A program made the translations under genes and the position numbers. Of a stretch of DNA of 64,000 bases, positions 9,944 through 17,834 are shown in pieces. Origin of the DNA: Sphingomonas radiodurans (GTDB lineage Bacteria; Pseudomonadota; Alphaproteobacteria; Sphingomonadales; Sphingomonadaceae); the NCBI RefSeq assembly GCF_020866845.1, contig NZ_CP086594.1:2576501-2640500 (forward strand), read 5' to 3'. Within the stretch, counting starts at the first letter, position 1; each line of letters starts with the position of its first letter. The notes under the pieces were generated by a model. It ran no database searches, was not told the DNA's origin, and was given only the letters and a program-made list of their open reading frames with translations.

Positions 9944-10585
9944 ATGAAATTCGTTATGTCCGATCTGCCGCCGCGGCACCGCTACAAGCTGCTCGTCTCC
10001 ACCGTCACGCCGCGGCCGATCGCCTGGGTCACGACACGTGGGCGCAACGGCGTGGTGAATGCCGCGCCGTACAGCTTCTTCAACGCAATGGGGGACGATC
10101 CGCCGCTGCTCGTGCTCGGGTTGCTCAAGGACGGCACCGGCGCAAACAAGGATACCGCGACCAACATCATCGAAGCCGGCGAGTTCGTCGTCAACCTCGT
10201 GAGCGAGCATGATGCCGAGACGATGAACCTGTCGTGCGTCGATGCGCCACGTGACGTCAGCGAGATCGATTACGCCGGGATCGCCACGACACCCGCCGAG
10301 CGCGTATCGCCCCCGCTGATCGCCACAGCGCCGGTAAGCTTCGAATGCGTCAAGCGCGAGTTGCTGGAGATCGGGCCGCGGCAGGTGATCGCAGTCGGCG
10401 AGGTGCTGGTTACGCATATCCGCGACGAATTCATCGCCGATCCCGAGAAGTTGCACGTCGATACCGCGGCGATGAAGCTGATCGGGCGGATGCACGGCAC
10501 CGGCACGTACCTGCGCAACACCGACACGTTCACGATGACGCGGCCGGCATACGACCCGGCACGGATTGATGGAGAAGCGCGATAA
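9944..10585 (+). CDS. Flavin reductase-like FMN-binding protein (DIM6/NTAB family)
   Basis: The 213-residue protein begins MKFVMSDLPPRHRYKLL and continues into PRPIAWVTTRGRNGVVNAAPYSFFNAMGDDPP, the classical FMN-binding core of flavin reductase-like proteins with a split-barrel fold. LGLLKDGTGANKDTATNI and EFVVNLVSE follow. Family members reduce flavins or act as FMN-dependent oxidoreductases; the partner is unknown. The LysR gene starts at its stop codon, so the two are probably cotranscribed and the LysR protein may regulate it. The frame extends upstream, but the ATG at 9944 is where family similarity begins. Confidence 0.83.
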   Translation: MKFVMSDLPPRHRYKLLVSTVTPRPIAWVTTRGRNGVVNAAPYSFFNAMGDDPPLLVLGLLKDGTGANKDTATNIIEAGEFVVNLVSEHDAETMNLSCVDAPRDVSEIDYAGIATTPAERVSPPLIATAPVSFECVKRELLEIGPRQVIAVGEVLVTHIRDEFIADPEKLHVDTAAMKLIGRMHGTGTYLRNTDTFTMTRPAYDPARIDGEAR

Positions 10586-11490
10586 GGCCGATCAGCCGCA
10601 TCGACCTCAATCTGCTCGGCACGTTCGAGGCGATCTACACGCATGGCGGGGTGACCGCGGCGGCGCGGCACCTGCATTTGTCGCAGTCCGCGATCAGCCA
10701 CGCGCTCGCCCGGCTGCGCGTGGCGTTCGACGACGAATTGTTCGTGCGTGCCGGCAATGCGATCGTGCCGACCGCACTCGCCCGGTCGATTATCGATCCG
10801 GTGCGCGACGCGCTGCAGGGGGTGGAGCAGGCGCTGGTCGCCGCGGCGCGCTTCGACCCCGCCACCGCGACGCGCGGCTTTCGCATCGGCCTGCGCCAGG
10901 CGAACGAGGCGCGGGTGTTCGCCGGCATCGTTGCACGCGCCGTCCGCGCCGCGCCGGGCGTGACGCTGGCGAGCGTCAACTTTCGCCGCAGCGAAGTCGC
11001 CGGCGCGCTGGCGCGTGGTGAGCTGGATCTCGCGATCGACGTGCCGAGCGACGCGACCGCCGGGCTGCGCGCAGTACCGGTGCAGAGCGACACGATGGTG
11101 ATCGCGGCGCGGCGCGGCCACCCCAAGGTGGCGGGCGGGATTGACCTCGAAGCGTATCTCGCCGCCGACCATGTGCAGGCCTCGCCCCGATCGTCGGGCC
11201 CGGGGCTGGAGGACGAAGCGCTCGCCGCGATGGACCGGACGCGGCGGGTGGCGATCCGCTGCCAGAACATCTGGTCGGCGTGGCAGATCGTCGCGCAGTC
11301 GGACATGCTGCTGACGTTGCTCGGCACCCATGCCGAGGCGCTGCTGTCGACCGCGGACAATCAGATCGTGCCGCTGCCCTTCGCGATCGCGCAGCGCCCG
11401 CTGCAACTGCTGTGGCATCCCGCGGCGGAGCGCGATCCGGGCAATGCGTGGTTGCGTGGGCTGGTTCTCGCGCAGTTCGCGCCCGACTAG
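10582..11490 (+). CDS. LysR-family transcriptional regulator, apparently with a non-canonical start
   Basis: LysR-type regulator: an N-terminal winged HTH (ISRIDLNLLGTFEAIYTHGG, then AAARHLHLSQSAISHALARLR) and a periplasmic-binding-protein-like effector domain. The family alignment needs residues upstream of the first standard start (GTG at 10651), which would remove the first helix. In this frame the only start-like codon after the upstream stop (10567-10569) with a Shine-Dalgarno (GGAG at 10571-10574) is ATA at 10582. ATA overlaps the TAA of the flavin reductase, analogous to an ATGA junction. I therefore use 10582, giving about 302 residues, with ATC at 10591 as alternative. The HTH assignment is firm; the start is inference. 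Confidence 0.8.
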   Translation: MRPISRIDLNLLGTFEAIYTHGGVTAAARHLHLSQSAISHALARLRVAFDDELFVRAGNAIVPTALARSIIDPVRDALQGVEQALVAAARFDPATATRGFRIGLRQANEARVFAGIVARAVRAAPGVTLASVNFRRSEVAGALARGELDLAIDVPSDATAGLRAVPVQSDTMVIAARRGHPKVAGGIDLEAYLAADHVQASPRSSGPGLEDEALAAMDRTRRVAIRCQNIWSAWQIVAQSDMLLTLLGTHAEALLSTADNQIVPLPFAIAQRPLQLLWHPAAERDPGNAWLRGLVLAQFAPD

Positions 11491-11589
11491 CCCATGCACC
11501 GCGTTCATGCGGCCGATCGCAGATCAGCATTACTCAGATGGCCGGATGCGCGATAAGATCGCGCCAACTCCATCTTCAAGGTGCCTGGC

Positions 11590-12834
11590 ATGTCGAACAT
11601 CTTCACGATCCCCGAACTCGACGATCTGCGTATGTCGGAAGGTGCGCGCCCGCTGTTCGATGCGGTGAAGCGCTTCATCCACGACCATGTCGATCCGATC
11701 ACCGAGGAATATCAGCGGCTAGGCGAGGGCCGCGCCGATCGCTGGGCGTTCGGCCCTGGTCAGCTCGAACTTCTGCAGGGCGCGAAGGACAAGGCTAAGG
11801 CCGCGGGCCTGTGGAATTTCTTCCTGCCCAACGCCGATACGGGCGAGGGGCTGTCGAACCTCGACTATGCCTATATCGCCGCCGAGCTCGGCAAGTCGCC
11901 GCTCGCGTCCGAAGCGCTGAACTGCTCGGCGCCCGACACCGGCAACATGGAAGTGCTCGAGCGCGTCGGCACCCCCGAACAGAAGAAGCAGTGGCTCGAG
12001 CCGCTGCTCGCCGGCGAGATCCGCTCGGCCTATGCGATGACCGAGCCGGACGTCGCCTCGTCCGACGCCAAGAACGTGCGCTGCCAGGCGCGGCTCGAGG
12101 GTGACGAATGGGTCATCAACGGCGAGAAATATTACATTTCGGGCGCGGGCGACCCGCGCTGCAAGGTGATGATCACGATGGTGCAGACCAACCCCGACGC
12201 GCCCTCGTCGCAGCAGCAATCGCAGATCCTGGTGCCGATCGACGCCCCGGGCGTGAATATCCTCGGGCCGATGCACGTCTTCGGCGCCGATCACGCGCCC
12301 CGCGGGCACATGCACATCCGCTTCGAGAATGTTCGCGTGCCCAAGGAGAACATCCTGCTGGGTGAAGGGCGCGGCTTCGAGATCTCGCAGGTCCGCCTCG
12401 GGCCGGGGCGCATCCACCATTGCATGCGCACGATCGGCAAGGCCGAAGTCGCGCTCGACCTGATGGTGAAGCGCGGCAATTCGCGCGAGGCGTTCGGCCG
12501 CTCGCTGATCATGCTGGGCAAGAACCTCGAACTCGTCAGCCGCGCGCGGATCGAGATCGAAGCGATGCGGCTGATGGTGCTGAAGGCAGCCAAGGCGATG
12601 GACGTGCTCGGCAACCGCGAGGCCCGCGTCTGGGTCAGCATGGTCAAGGCGATGGTGCCCGAGAAGACCTGCCAGATCATCGACCAGGCGATCCAGATCC
12701 ACGGCGCGACCGGCATCTCGAAATGGACGCCGCTCGCCGAGCTGTATGCCGACGTCCGCCACCTGCGGTTCGCGGACGGGCCCGACGAGGTGCACCACAT
12801 GGTGGTCGGCCGCAACGAACTTGCCCTGCACTGA
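11590..12834 (+). CDS. Acyl-CoA dehydrogenase family protein
   Basis: The 414-residue flavoprotein has the three-part acyl-CoA dehydrogenase architecture. The helical N-terminal domain is followed by the FAD-binding middle segment AYAMTEPDVASSDAKNVRC. The C-terminal helical domain begins GPGRIHHCMRTIGKAE and includes the cofactor-contacting IQIHGATGIS and DGPDEVHHM motifs. It resembles the ACAD10/11-like and related long acyl-CoA dehydrogenases that introduce the alpha-beta double bond in CoA thioesters. AAGG at 11578 precedes the ATG at 11590. The thioesterase gene downstream suggests shared acyl-CoA metabolism. Chain-length preference cannot be read from the sequence. Confidence 0.88.
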   Translation: MSNIFTIPELDDLRMSEGARPLFDAVKRFIHDHVDPITEEYQRLGEGRADRWAFGPGQLELLQGAKDKAKAAGLWNFFLPNADTGEGLSNLDYAYIAAELGKSPLASEALNCSAPDTGNMEVLERVGTPEQKKQWLEPLLAGEIRSAYAMTEPDVASSDAKNVRCQARLEGDEWVINGEKYYISGAGDPRCKVMITMVQTNPDAPSSQQQSQILVPIDAPGVNILGPMHVFGADHAPRGHMHIRFENVRVPKENILLGEGRGFEISQVRLGPGRIHHCMRTIGKAEVALDLMVKRGNSREAFGRSLIMLGKNLELVSRARIEIEAMRLMVLKAAKAMDVLGNREARVWVSMVKAMVPEKTCQIIDQAIQIHGATGISKWTPLAELYADVRHLRFADGPDEVHHMVVGRNELALH

Positions 12835-12900
12835 GCGCTTGGCCCGGCGGGGCGACGGGCGATAAGGCCAGAGCCTGACGCCTTGCTTGGGGAAGCCTGA

Positions 12901-13686
12901 ATGACCGAAGCCATCTTCACCCGCGACGGCGCGGCGTTCGTGGCGAGCCGCTACGCCGCCGGGCCGTGGCATCCCGAGCTCCAGCACGGCGGCGCGCCCT
13001 CCGCGCTGGTCGCCTGGGCGGCGGAGCAAGTGCCGACCGCATCGCCGATGCGCGTCGCGCGCGTGACGGTGGAGCTGTTGCGCCCGGTCCCGGTCGATCG
13101 GCTTGAGGTGGAGACCGAGGTGATCCGCGACGGGCGCAAGATCCAGCTCGTCCAGGTGCGGCTCCTCCACGCTGGCAAGGAAGTGACGCGCGGGAACGTG
13201 CTGCGCGTGCGGATCGCGGACGAGCCGCTGCCGGAGGGCGCCGCCATCGAAGGCGGGCCGGGCTCGCCCGACGATGTGGCGCCCGACACGCGATTTAAGC
13301 GTGGCTTCCCCGACAGCGTCAATTTCGGCGCGAACTTCGACATGCGGCGCATCCGCGGCGGATTCGGCGAATTGGGCCCCGGCAAGATGTGGTTCCGCCA
13401 GCACCGCGCGCTGATCGCCGGCGAGCCGCAAACCCCGGTGACGCGCGCGATGGCGGTGGCGGATTTCTCGAACGGCATCGCGCCGATGCTGCCGTTCGAC
13501 GCTTGGACGTTCCTCAACGCCGACCTCACCGTCAGCTTCGCACGCGCGCCGGTGGGCGAGTGGCTCTTCTCCGATGCGGAGACGTGGCTCGGCGACGATG
13601 GCGCTGGACTGGCAATGACTCGCCTCGGCGACTCGCGCGGCTGGTTCGGCCGCGCGGTGCAGTCGCTCCTGGTCGAGCGGCGCTAA
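12901..13686 (+). CDS. Acyl-CoA thioesterase-like protein (double hot-dog)
   Basis: The 261-residue protein starts TEAIFTRDGAAFVASRYAAGPWHPELQHGGAPSALVAWAAE, the HGG-AP pattern of TesB-like thioesterase-superfamily proteins. A second half contains the FGANFDMRRIRGG and PMLPFDAWTFLNADL segments, so two fused hot-dog repeats are likely. The proposed role is hydrolysis of acyl-CoA esters. It follows the acyl-CoA dehydrogenase on the same strand (66 bases apart), consistent with a common pathway. No signal peptide or membrane segment is seen. The natural substrate is unknown. Confidence 0.78.
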   Translation: MTEAIFTRDGAAFVASRYAAGPWHPELQHGGAPSALVAWAAEQVPTASPMRVARVTVELLRPVPVDRLEVETEVIRDGRKIQLVQVRLLHAGKEVTRGNVLRVRIADEPLPEGAAIEGGPGSPDDVAPDTRFKRGFPDSVNFGANFDMRRIRGGFGELGPGKMWFRQHRALIAGEPQTPVTRAMAVADFSNGIAPMLPFDAWTFLNADLTVSFARAPVGEWLFSDAETWLGDDGAGLAMTRLGDSRGWFGRAVQSLLVERR

Positions 13687-13765
13687 CGCGCGACGCGACC
13701 AGGCTCCTGCAGGTCGGCGCGTCGCCGTTCACCGGAACCTGCGCCCCTCCAACAGCAAGGCCGCG

Positions 13766-14068
13766 ATGAGCCACTTCCTTCTCCAGTACGAATTGTCGCC
13801 GCAATACCTCGCGGACCGGCCACGGTTCCGGGACGAGCATCTCGCGCTCGCCTGGCGCGCGGCCGACGAGGGGGCGTTGATCCTCGGCGGCGCGGTCGGG
13901 GATCCGATCGAGTCCGCGCTTCTCCTGTTCCGGGATGCCGAAAGTGCCACGGCGTTCGCCAACGCCGACCCTTACGTTCGCGAAGGGCTGGTCTTCAGTT
14001 GGCGGGTGGCGCCATGGGCGACCGTGGTGGGCGCAGAAGCGGCTACGCCCGTTCGCCCGTCAGAATAG
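13766..14068 (+). CDS. YciI family protein
   Basis: The 100-residue protein has the YciI ferredoxin-like fold pattern. It opens with HFLLQYELSPQYLADRPRFRDEHLALAWRAADEGALILGGAV, including the conserved R-x-x-H-L, and has an ADPYVREGL segment near the end. Family members are small dimers of mostly unknown biochemical role; some are dehydrochlorinase-like or enzyme-accessory proteins. It converges on the PhnA-domain gene with only eight bases between the stops. No operon partner is clear. Confidence 0.85.
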   Translation: MSHFLLQYELSPQYLADRPRFRDEHLALAWRAADEGALILGGAVGDPIESALLLFRDAESATAFANADPYVREGLVFSWRVAPWATVVGAEAATPVRPSE

Positions 14069-14076
14069 ACGCGCCA

Positions 14077-14379
14077 CTATCGCTTGCGGACGAACTCTGC
14101 GCGCAGCACGAGGCCCTTGACGCCCTCGTAACGGCAGTCGATCTCCTGCGGGTCGCCCGTCAGCCGGATCGACTTGATGAGCGTCCCGCGCTTCAGCGTC
14201 TGGCCGGCGCCCTTGACGGCAAGATCTTTCACGAGCGTGACTTGGTCTCCGTCCGCCAGCAGGTTGCCGACCGCATCTCGCACCTCCACCGGTCCGGCAA
14301 GCGGGTCCGTAGCCGTCAGCGCGGTAGCTTGAACCCATTCGCCGCTGTTCTCGTCATAGACATAATCGTCGTCGGGCAT
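14077..14379 (-). CDS. PhnA-domain protein lacking the N-terminal zinc ribbon
   Basis: The 100-residue protein whose C-terminal two thirds matches the PhnA domain: VRDAVGNLLADGDQVTLVKDLAVKG, then GTLIKSIRLTGDPQEIDCRYEGVKGLVLRAEFVRK. E. coli-type PhnA carries a four-cysteine zinc ribbon in front. Here that is replaced by the short acidic MPDDDYVYDENSGEWVQA, in which only the outline remains. The ATG at 14379 has an AGGAGA Shine-Dalgarno, better than longer starts. Despite the name, the family is not known to break phosphonates; its function is unresolved. Confidence 0.83.
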   Translation of the reverse strand: MPDDDYVYDENSGEWVQATALTATDPLAGPVEVRDAVGNLLADGDQVTLVKDLAVKGAGQTLKRGTLIKSIRLTGDPQEIDCRYEGVKGLVLRAEFVRKR

Positions 14380-14479
14380 GCCGTCTCCTGGCGCCTCCGA
14401 AAGCGTGCGCGGCATGTCGTACCGCAATGCGAGCGATCACGCGACCAAAGCCGAGGCGGGCCTCAAGCCAACGACGGTC

Positions 14480-15442
14480 TCACGCTGGTACCGGCAATCC
14501 CGGCGCAAGGATGGCGTTCGTGACCAGATCCGGCCGGACATGATGGATCATGTGCCCGCCGCCCGCGATCTCCAGGCCAACCGCTTGGCTGAGCTCGCGA
14601 AGCAACCGCGCTGATTGGATCGACTGGTCCACCAGCTTGTCGCCTTCGCCCCACAGGATCGTCACCGGTAGTTTTAGCTCACCATAGCGCTTGGCGAGCC
14701 GGGCGGCGGCGGCCGGCATTTGGCCGCTGTCTGCTGCGGTCGCGCGAAGCTGTTGCGGGCGCAATATCAGGCCGAACGGCATGTAATCGAGGAACCGCTG
14801 GGGCGGACGGGCAGGCGAAAAGACCATCCGGTTCCCGAACGGCCCCGTCAGCCGGGTCTGAATCGGCGCGATCGTATGGGAGATCAGATCGCCGATGATC
14901 GGCATGCCCGCGATCGTCGTCGGCACCGCATCGGGGCGCATGGTCGGGAAGAAATAGCCCGAGGCCAGCACGAGCCGCGACAGCTTTTCGGGATGATCGA
15001 GCGCCCAGGCGAGCGCCACGAGCGTGCCCCAGCTATGCCCCATCACCACCGGTCGCTCGACCCCGATTTGTGCGCACGCGGCAACCAGCAGCGCGGCCTG
15101 GCGCTCGGGCGTCCAGACCGTGCCCCGTGGACGCGCGCTATAACCATAGCCGGGGCGATCGAACACGATCACGCGCCGCGACTCGGCGAGTCGGTCGACC
15201 AGCCCGCTCGTCATGAAATCCTGGATCAGCGATCCGCTGCCATGGATCAGCACGACGGGATCGCCGCTGCCGCGTTCGAGCACGTGAACCGCGACGCCAT
15301 CGACGTCCAGGATGCGGCCGACGGGCGGGTAGCGGTGCTCGGCCCGTCTGCTGGACACCTGATTGAACGCCAGCGCCGCGAGTGCCGCGCCTGCCGCGTA
15401 CAGGCCGTTTCTGCCGGTCAGGACGGTGTTGGTGCTGCTCAT
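14480..15442 (-). CDS. Alpha/beta hydrolase, membrane-anchored or exported
   Basis: The 320-residue alpha/beta-hydrolase fold protein has the oxyanion-site HGSGS segment (VVLIHGSGSLIQDF), the nucleophile elbow GHSWGTLVAL with the active serine, an acidic residue in ILWGEGDKLV and the final histidine in GGGHMIHHV. The N-terminus (GLYAAGAALAALAFNQ) is a hydrophobic stretch that may anchor it in the membrane. The ATG at 15442 is chosen for its AGGAGA Shine-Dalgarno. The substrate (ester, epoxide or haloalkane type) is not indicated by sequence, and it stands alone on the minus strand. Confidence 0.8.
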   Translation of the reverse strand: MSSTNTVLTGRNGLYAAGAALAALAFNQVSSRRAEHRYPPVGRILDVDGVAVHVLERGSGDPVVLIHGSGSLIQDFMTSGLVDRLAESRRVIVFDRPGYGYSARPRGTVWTPERQAALLVAACAQIGVERPVVMGHSWGTLVALAWALDHPEKLSRLVLASGYFFPTMRPDAVPTTIAGMPIIGDLISHTIAPIQTRLTGPFGNRMVFSPARPPQRFLDYMPFGLILRPQQLRATAADSGQMPAAAARLAKRYGELKLPVTILWGEGDKLVDQSIQSARLLRELSQAVGLEIAGGGHMIHHVRPDLVTNAILAPGLPVPA

Positions 15443-15650
15443 GTGCGTCTCCTGGCCCGGGTCAGGGCGGTCTCGGGTTCGCAATGTTCAACAAAAAAGA
15501 TGCATCGATGGGTCCGGACAAACCCAATCAAAGCTAATAATTGGCAAGTTACCTCGCGAAACGCGAGATATCTGCCCGGATCAACCAAGAACAAACCCTA
15601 TGTTAGGACTTGGCCTGCGCGCGGCGCGGAACTGACCAGCAGGAGGAGAG

Positions 15651-15881
15651 TTGGAAGGTCTTACCGAATTACAGAGAGTTAATGTCATGGGCCGAAACGA
15701 CCTATTATCCTCGTTGAACCTCGGCACCTTGGTTGTCGGTGTCGTAATATTGATCGCAGCACTGCTCTACTTCATGCGGAAACGATCCAATCGCCACTCG
15801 ATGGACGGCCGTCAGGAGCGCAACGTCGGCGCCGATCTCGACGCGGGTAAGAAGGCGCCGGATCATTCGCGGCGCAGCTAA
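15651..15881 (+). CDS. Small single-span membrane protein, unknown function
   Basis: A 76-codon frame beginning TTG at 15651 directly behind a near-perfect AGGAGG (15641-15646), or at ATG 15687. It encodes one membrane helix (LGTLVVGVVILIAALLYFM) followed by a basic RKRSNRH stop-transfer and a polar tail. I do not recognise a family. The strong ribosome binding site and clear TM-plus-basic design support a real gene. It lies between a hydrolase gene (divergent) and hemF (convergent). A perfect CTCGCG-AAA-CGCGAG palindrome at 15553-15567 lies upstream and may be regulatory. Confidence 0.55.
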   Translation: MEGLTELQRVNVMGRNDLLSSLNLGTLVVGVVILIAALLYFMRKRSNRHSMDGRQERNVGADLDAGKKAPDHSRRS

Positions 15882-15937
15882 TGGCTGAGCGGCCTTTGCG
15901 GCCGCAGGTGCTCAGTTGAAGATAGAAGGCTTTGGCG

Positions 15938-16786
15938 TCATGCCCAAGTTGCGACTGGCGGCAGGCTCATCAGGATCGCGTCGATGTTGCCGCCGGTCTT
16001 CAGGCCGAACGACGTGCCACGATCGTAGGCCAGGTTGAACTCGGCGTAGCGGCCACGCCACGCCAGCATCTGGGCGACATCGGCATCGGTGAACGGCGCG
16101 GCCATGCGGCGGCGCACGATACGTGGGTAAGCGTCGAGAAATGCCCGACCGACATCCTGCGTAAACGCGAAATTGGTCGCGAAATCGCCTTCGAGATGAT
16201 CGTAGAAGATGCCACCGACCCCGCGATGAACTTGGCGATGAGGGATATAAAAATACTCGTCCGCCCACTGGCGATAGCGCGGGTAATATTCCGGATCGTA
16301 GCGATCGCAGGCGGCCTGCAGCGTCGCGTGAAAATCCGCGGTATCCTCGTCGCGCGGCAGCGGCGGATTGAGGTCCGCCCCGCCGCCGAACCAGCGCTTG
16401 GTGGTCACCAGGAAGCGGCAATTCATGTGGACCGCCGGCACCTGCGGATTGGCCATGTGTGCGACCAGGCTGATGCCGGTGGCGAAGAAGCCGGGATTCT
16501 CCCCCGCACCGTGGATCGACTTGGCGAAATCGCCCTCGAACGTGCCCCCGACGGTCGAGACGTTCACTCCGACCTTCTCGAACACCTTGCCCTTCATCAC
16601 CCCACGCACGCCGCCGCCACCGGGCTCGCCCGACGGGTCGATGCGGTCCCACGGCGTATAGGTGAAGTCCGCGTCCGAGCCGTTCTCGCGCTCGATGCTC
16701 ACGAACTCGGCGCAGATCAGGTCGCGCAGATGCTCGAACCACTGGCGTGCGGCGGCTTGTTCGGCATCGAGGGTCAGCGTGGTCAT
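15938..16786 (-). CDS. hemF: Oxygen-dependent coproporphyrinogen III oxidase
   Basis: The 282-residue HemF oxidatively decarboxylates coproporphyrinogen III to protoporphyrinogen IX using O2, in the cytosol. Hallmarks are GGGGVRGVMKGKVFEKVGVN near the start, VHMNCRFL, the FGGGADLNP segment, the HRGVGGIFYDHLEGDF block and RGTSFGLKTGGNIDAILMSLPP at the end. Length is standard. Its ATG overlaps the hemC stop by four bases (ATGA), so it is cotranslated with hemC. Dependence on O2 fits an aerobic phototroph. The pair probably supplies tetrapyrrole for both haem and bacteriochlorophyll. Confidence 0.96.
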   Translation of the reverse strand: MTTLTLDAEQAAARQWFEHLRDLICAEFVSIERENGSDADFTYTPWDRIDPSGEPGGGGVRGVMKGKVFEKVGVNVSTVGGTFEGDFAKSIHGAGENPGFFATGISLVAHMANPQVPAVHMNCRFLVTTKRWFGGGADLNPPLPRDEDTADFHATLQAACDRYDPEYYPRYRQWADEYFYIPHRQVHRGVGGIFYDHLEGDFATNFAFTQDVGRAFLDAYPRIVRRRMAAPFTDADVAQMLAWRGRYAEFNLAYDRGTSFGLKTGGNIDAILMSLPPVATWA

Positions 16787-17658
16787 GCGGCGAACAACTC
16801 TCTGATCGTGTCGGGTGCGCGCGCGAGCAGATCGCGCGCGAGCATGGCGGGGTCGTTACCCCAGCCGGAGACATGCGCGCTACCGTCCTCGGCGAACAAT
16901 TCGGCGCGGATCATGCCGTCGTCGCTCGCGAGCGCAGCGACGGGCGAGTGACAGCCGGCCTGCAGCGCGGCGAGCAACGCCCGTTCCGCCAGCACGCAGC
17001 GATGCGTCGGCGGATGGTCGAGGATTTCGAGCAGCGCGCGCGTGGCGCCATCATCAGTTCGCGCTTCGATCCCCACCGCGCCCTGCGCCGGCGCCGGAAG
17101 CATCACGTCGAGCTCGATCGCGGTGCCGACGTCCGGACGGCCAAGCCTTGCGAGCCCCGCCGCCGCCAGCAGCGTGGCATCGGCTTCACCCGCCGCCAGC
17201 TTGGCAAGCCGGGTATCGACGTTGCCGCGGAACATCACGACCTTCAGGTCCGGCCGCATCCGCAGCAGCTGCGCGCGGCGTCGTGGCGAACTCGTGCCGA
17301 TCGTCGCGCCGACGGGCAGGTCGGCGATCGAGGCCGCGCCGATCAGCCGATCGCGCACGTCTTCGCGCGGCAGCATCGCGGCGATGGTGATCGCGGCCGG
17401 ACGGATCGTCTCGACATCCTTCATCGAATGCACCGCGCAATCGATCTCGCCGCCCAGCAGCGCGCGATCGAGCTCCTTCGTCCACAGCGCCTTGCCGCCG
17501 ATCTCGGCGAGCGGCCGATCCTGCACCACGTCGCCCGTCGTCTTGATGATGACGATCTCGACGTCGACGCCATGGCCCGCGATCAAGGCATCGCGCACCA
17601 TTCCCGCCTGGACGAGGGCGAGCGGCGAGCCGCGCGTTCCGAGACGAATGAGGGTCAT
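16783..17658 (-). CDS. hemC: Hydroxymethylbilane synthase (porphobilinogen deaminase)
   Basis: The 291-residue HemC joins four porphobilinogens into hydroxymethylbilane. The dipyrromethane cofactor cysteine is C236 in LQAGCHSPVA. Other family signatures are RLGTRGSPLALVQA at the N-terminus, the HSMKDVET segment, and GTSSPRRRAQLL, which binds the growing chain. It is the first gene of a two-gene operon with hemF, overlapping by ATGA. The upstream gap to ccmC (17659-17834) holds a perfect TGT-N12-ACA sequence, whose minus-strand edge contains TTGACA, a possible -35 for this gene. Confidence 0.96.
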   Translation of the reverse strand: MTLIRLGTRGSPLALVQAGMVRDALIAGHGVDVEIVIIKTTGDVVQDRPLAEIGGKALWTKELDRALLGGEIDCAVHSMKDVETIRPAAITIAAMLPREDVRDRLIGAASIADLPVGATIGTSSPRRRAQLLRMRPDLKVVMFRGNVDTRLAKLAAGEADATLLAAAGLARLGRPDVGTAIELDVMLPAPAQGAVGIEARTDDGATRALLEILDHPPTHRCVLAERALLAALQAGCHSPVAALASDDGMIRAELFAEDGSAHVSGWGNDPAMLARDLLARAPDTIRELFAA

Positions 17659-17761
17659 GAATGTGCCGCCATATTGCGGCGCGGCAAAGCTACCCGAAGA
17701 TCACGCGGCACCAATCAGCTCTCCCCACCTTCGATGCCGGGGTATGGTCTGGCACAGAAGC

Positions 17762-17779
17762 TGTCAAACAATGTGGACA
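17762..17779. promoter_or_regulatory. PpsR-type operator between hemC and ccmC
   Basis: TGTCAAACAATGTGGACA is an exact TGT-N12-ACA match and also fits the tighter YGTC-N10-GACR pattern shared by the other sites in this window. It is 104 bases upstream of hemC and 56 upstream of ccmC. The TTGACA on the minus strand within it could be the hemC -35. Its position suggests control of haem synthesis, cytochrome maturation or both. Confidence 0.6.
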
Positions 17780-17834
17780 GATTCCCCGTCGGTCGGGCTT
17801 GGCTTCTACGGGTGATCCCGCCTATGTTAGGGCC

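Noticed and set aside
14700..15682. A 320-codon plus-strand frame opposite the alpha/beta hydrolase
   Set aside because: Shadow of a gene with clear catalytic motifs; no start signal or domain.
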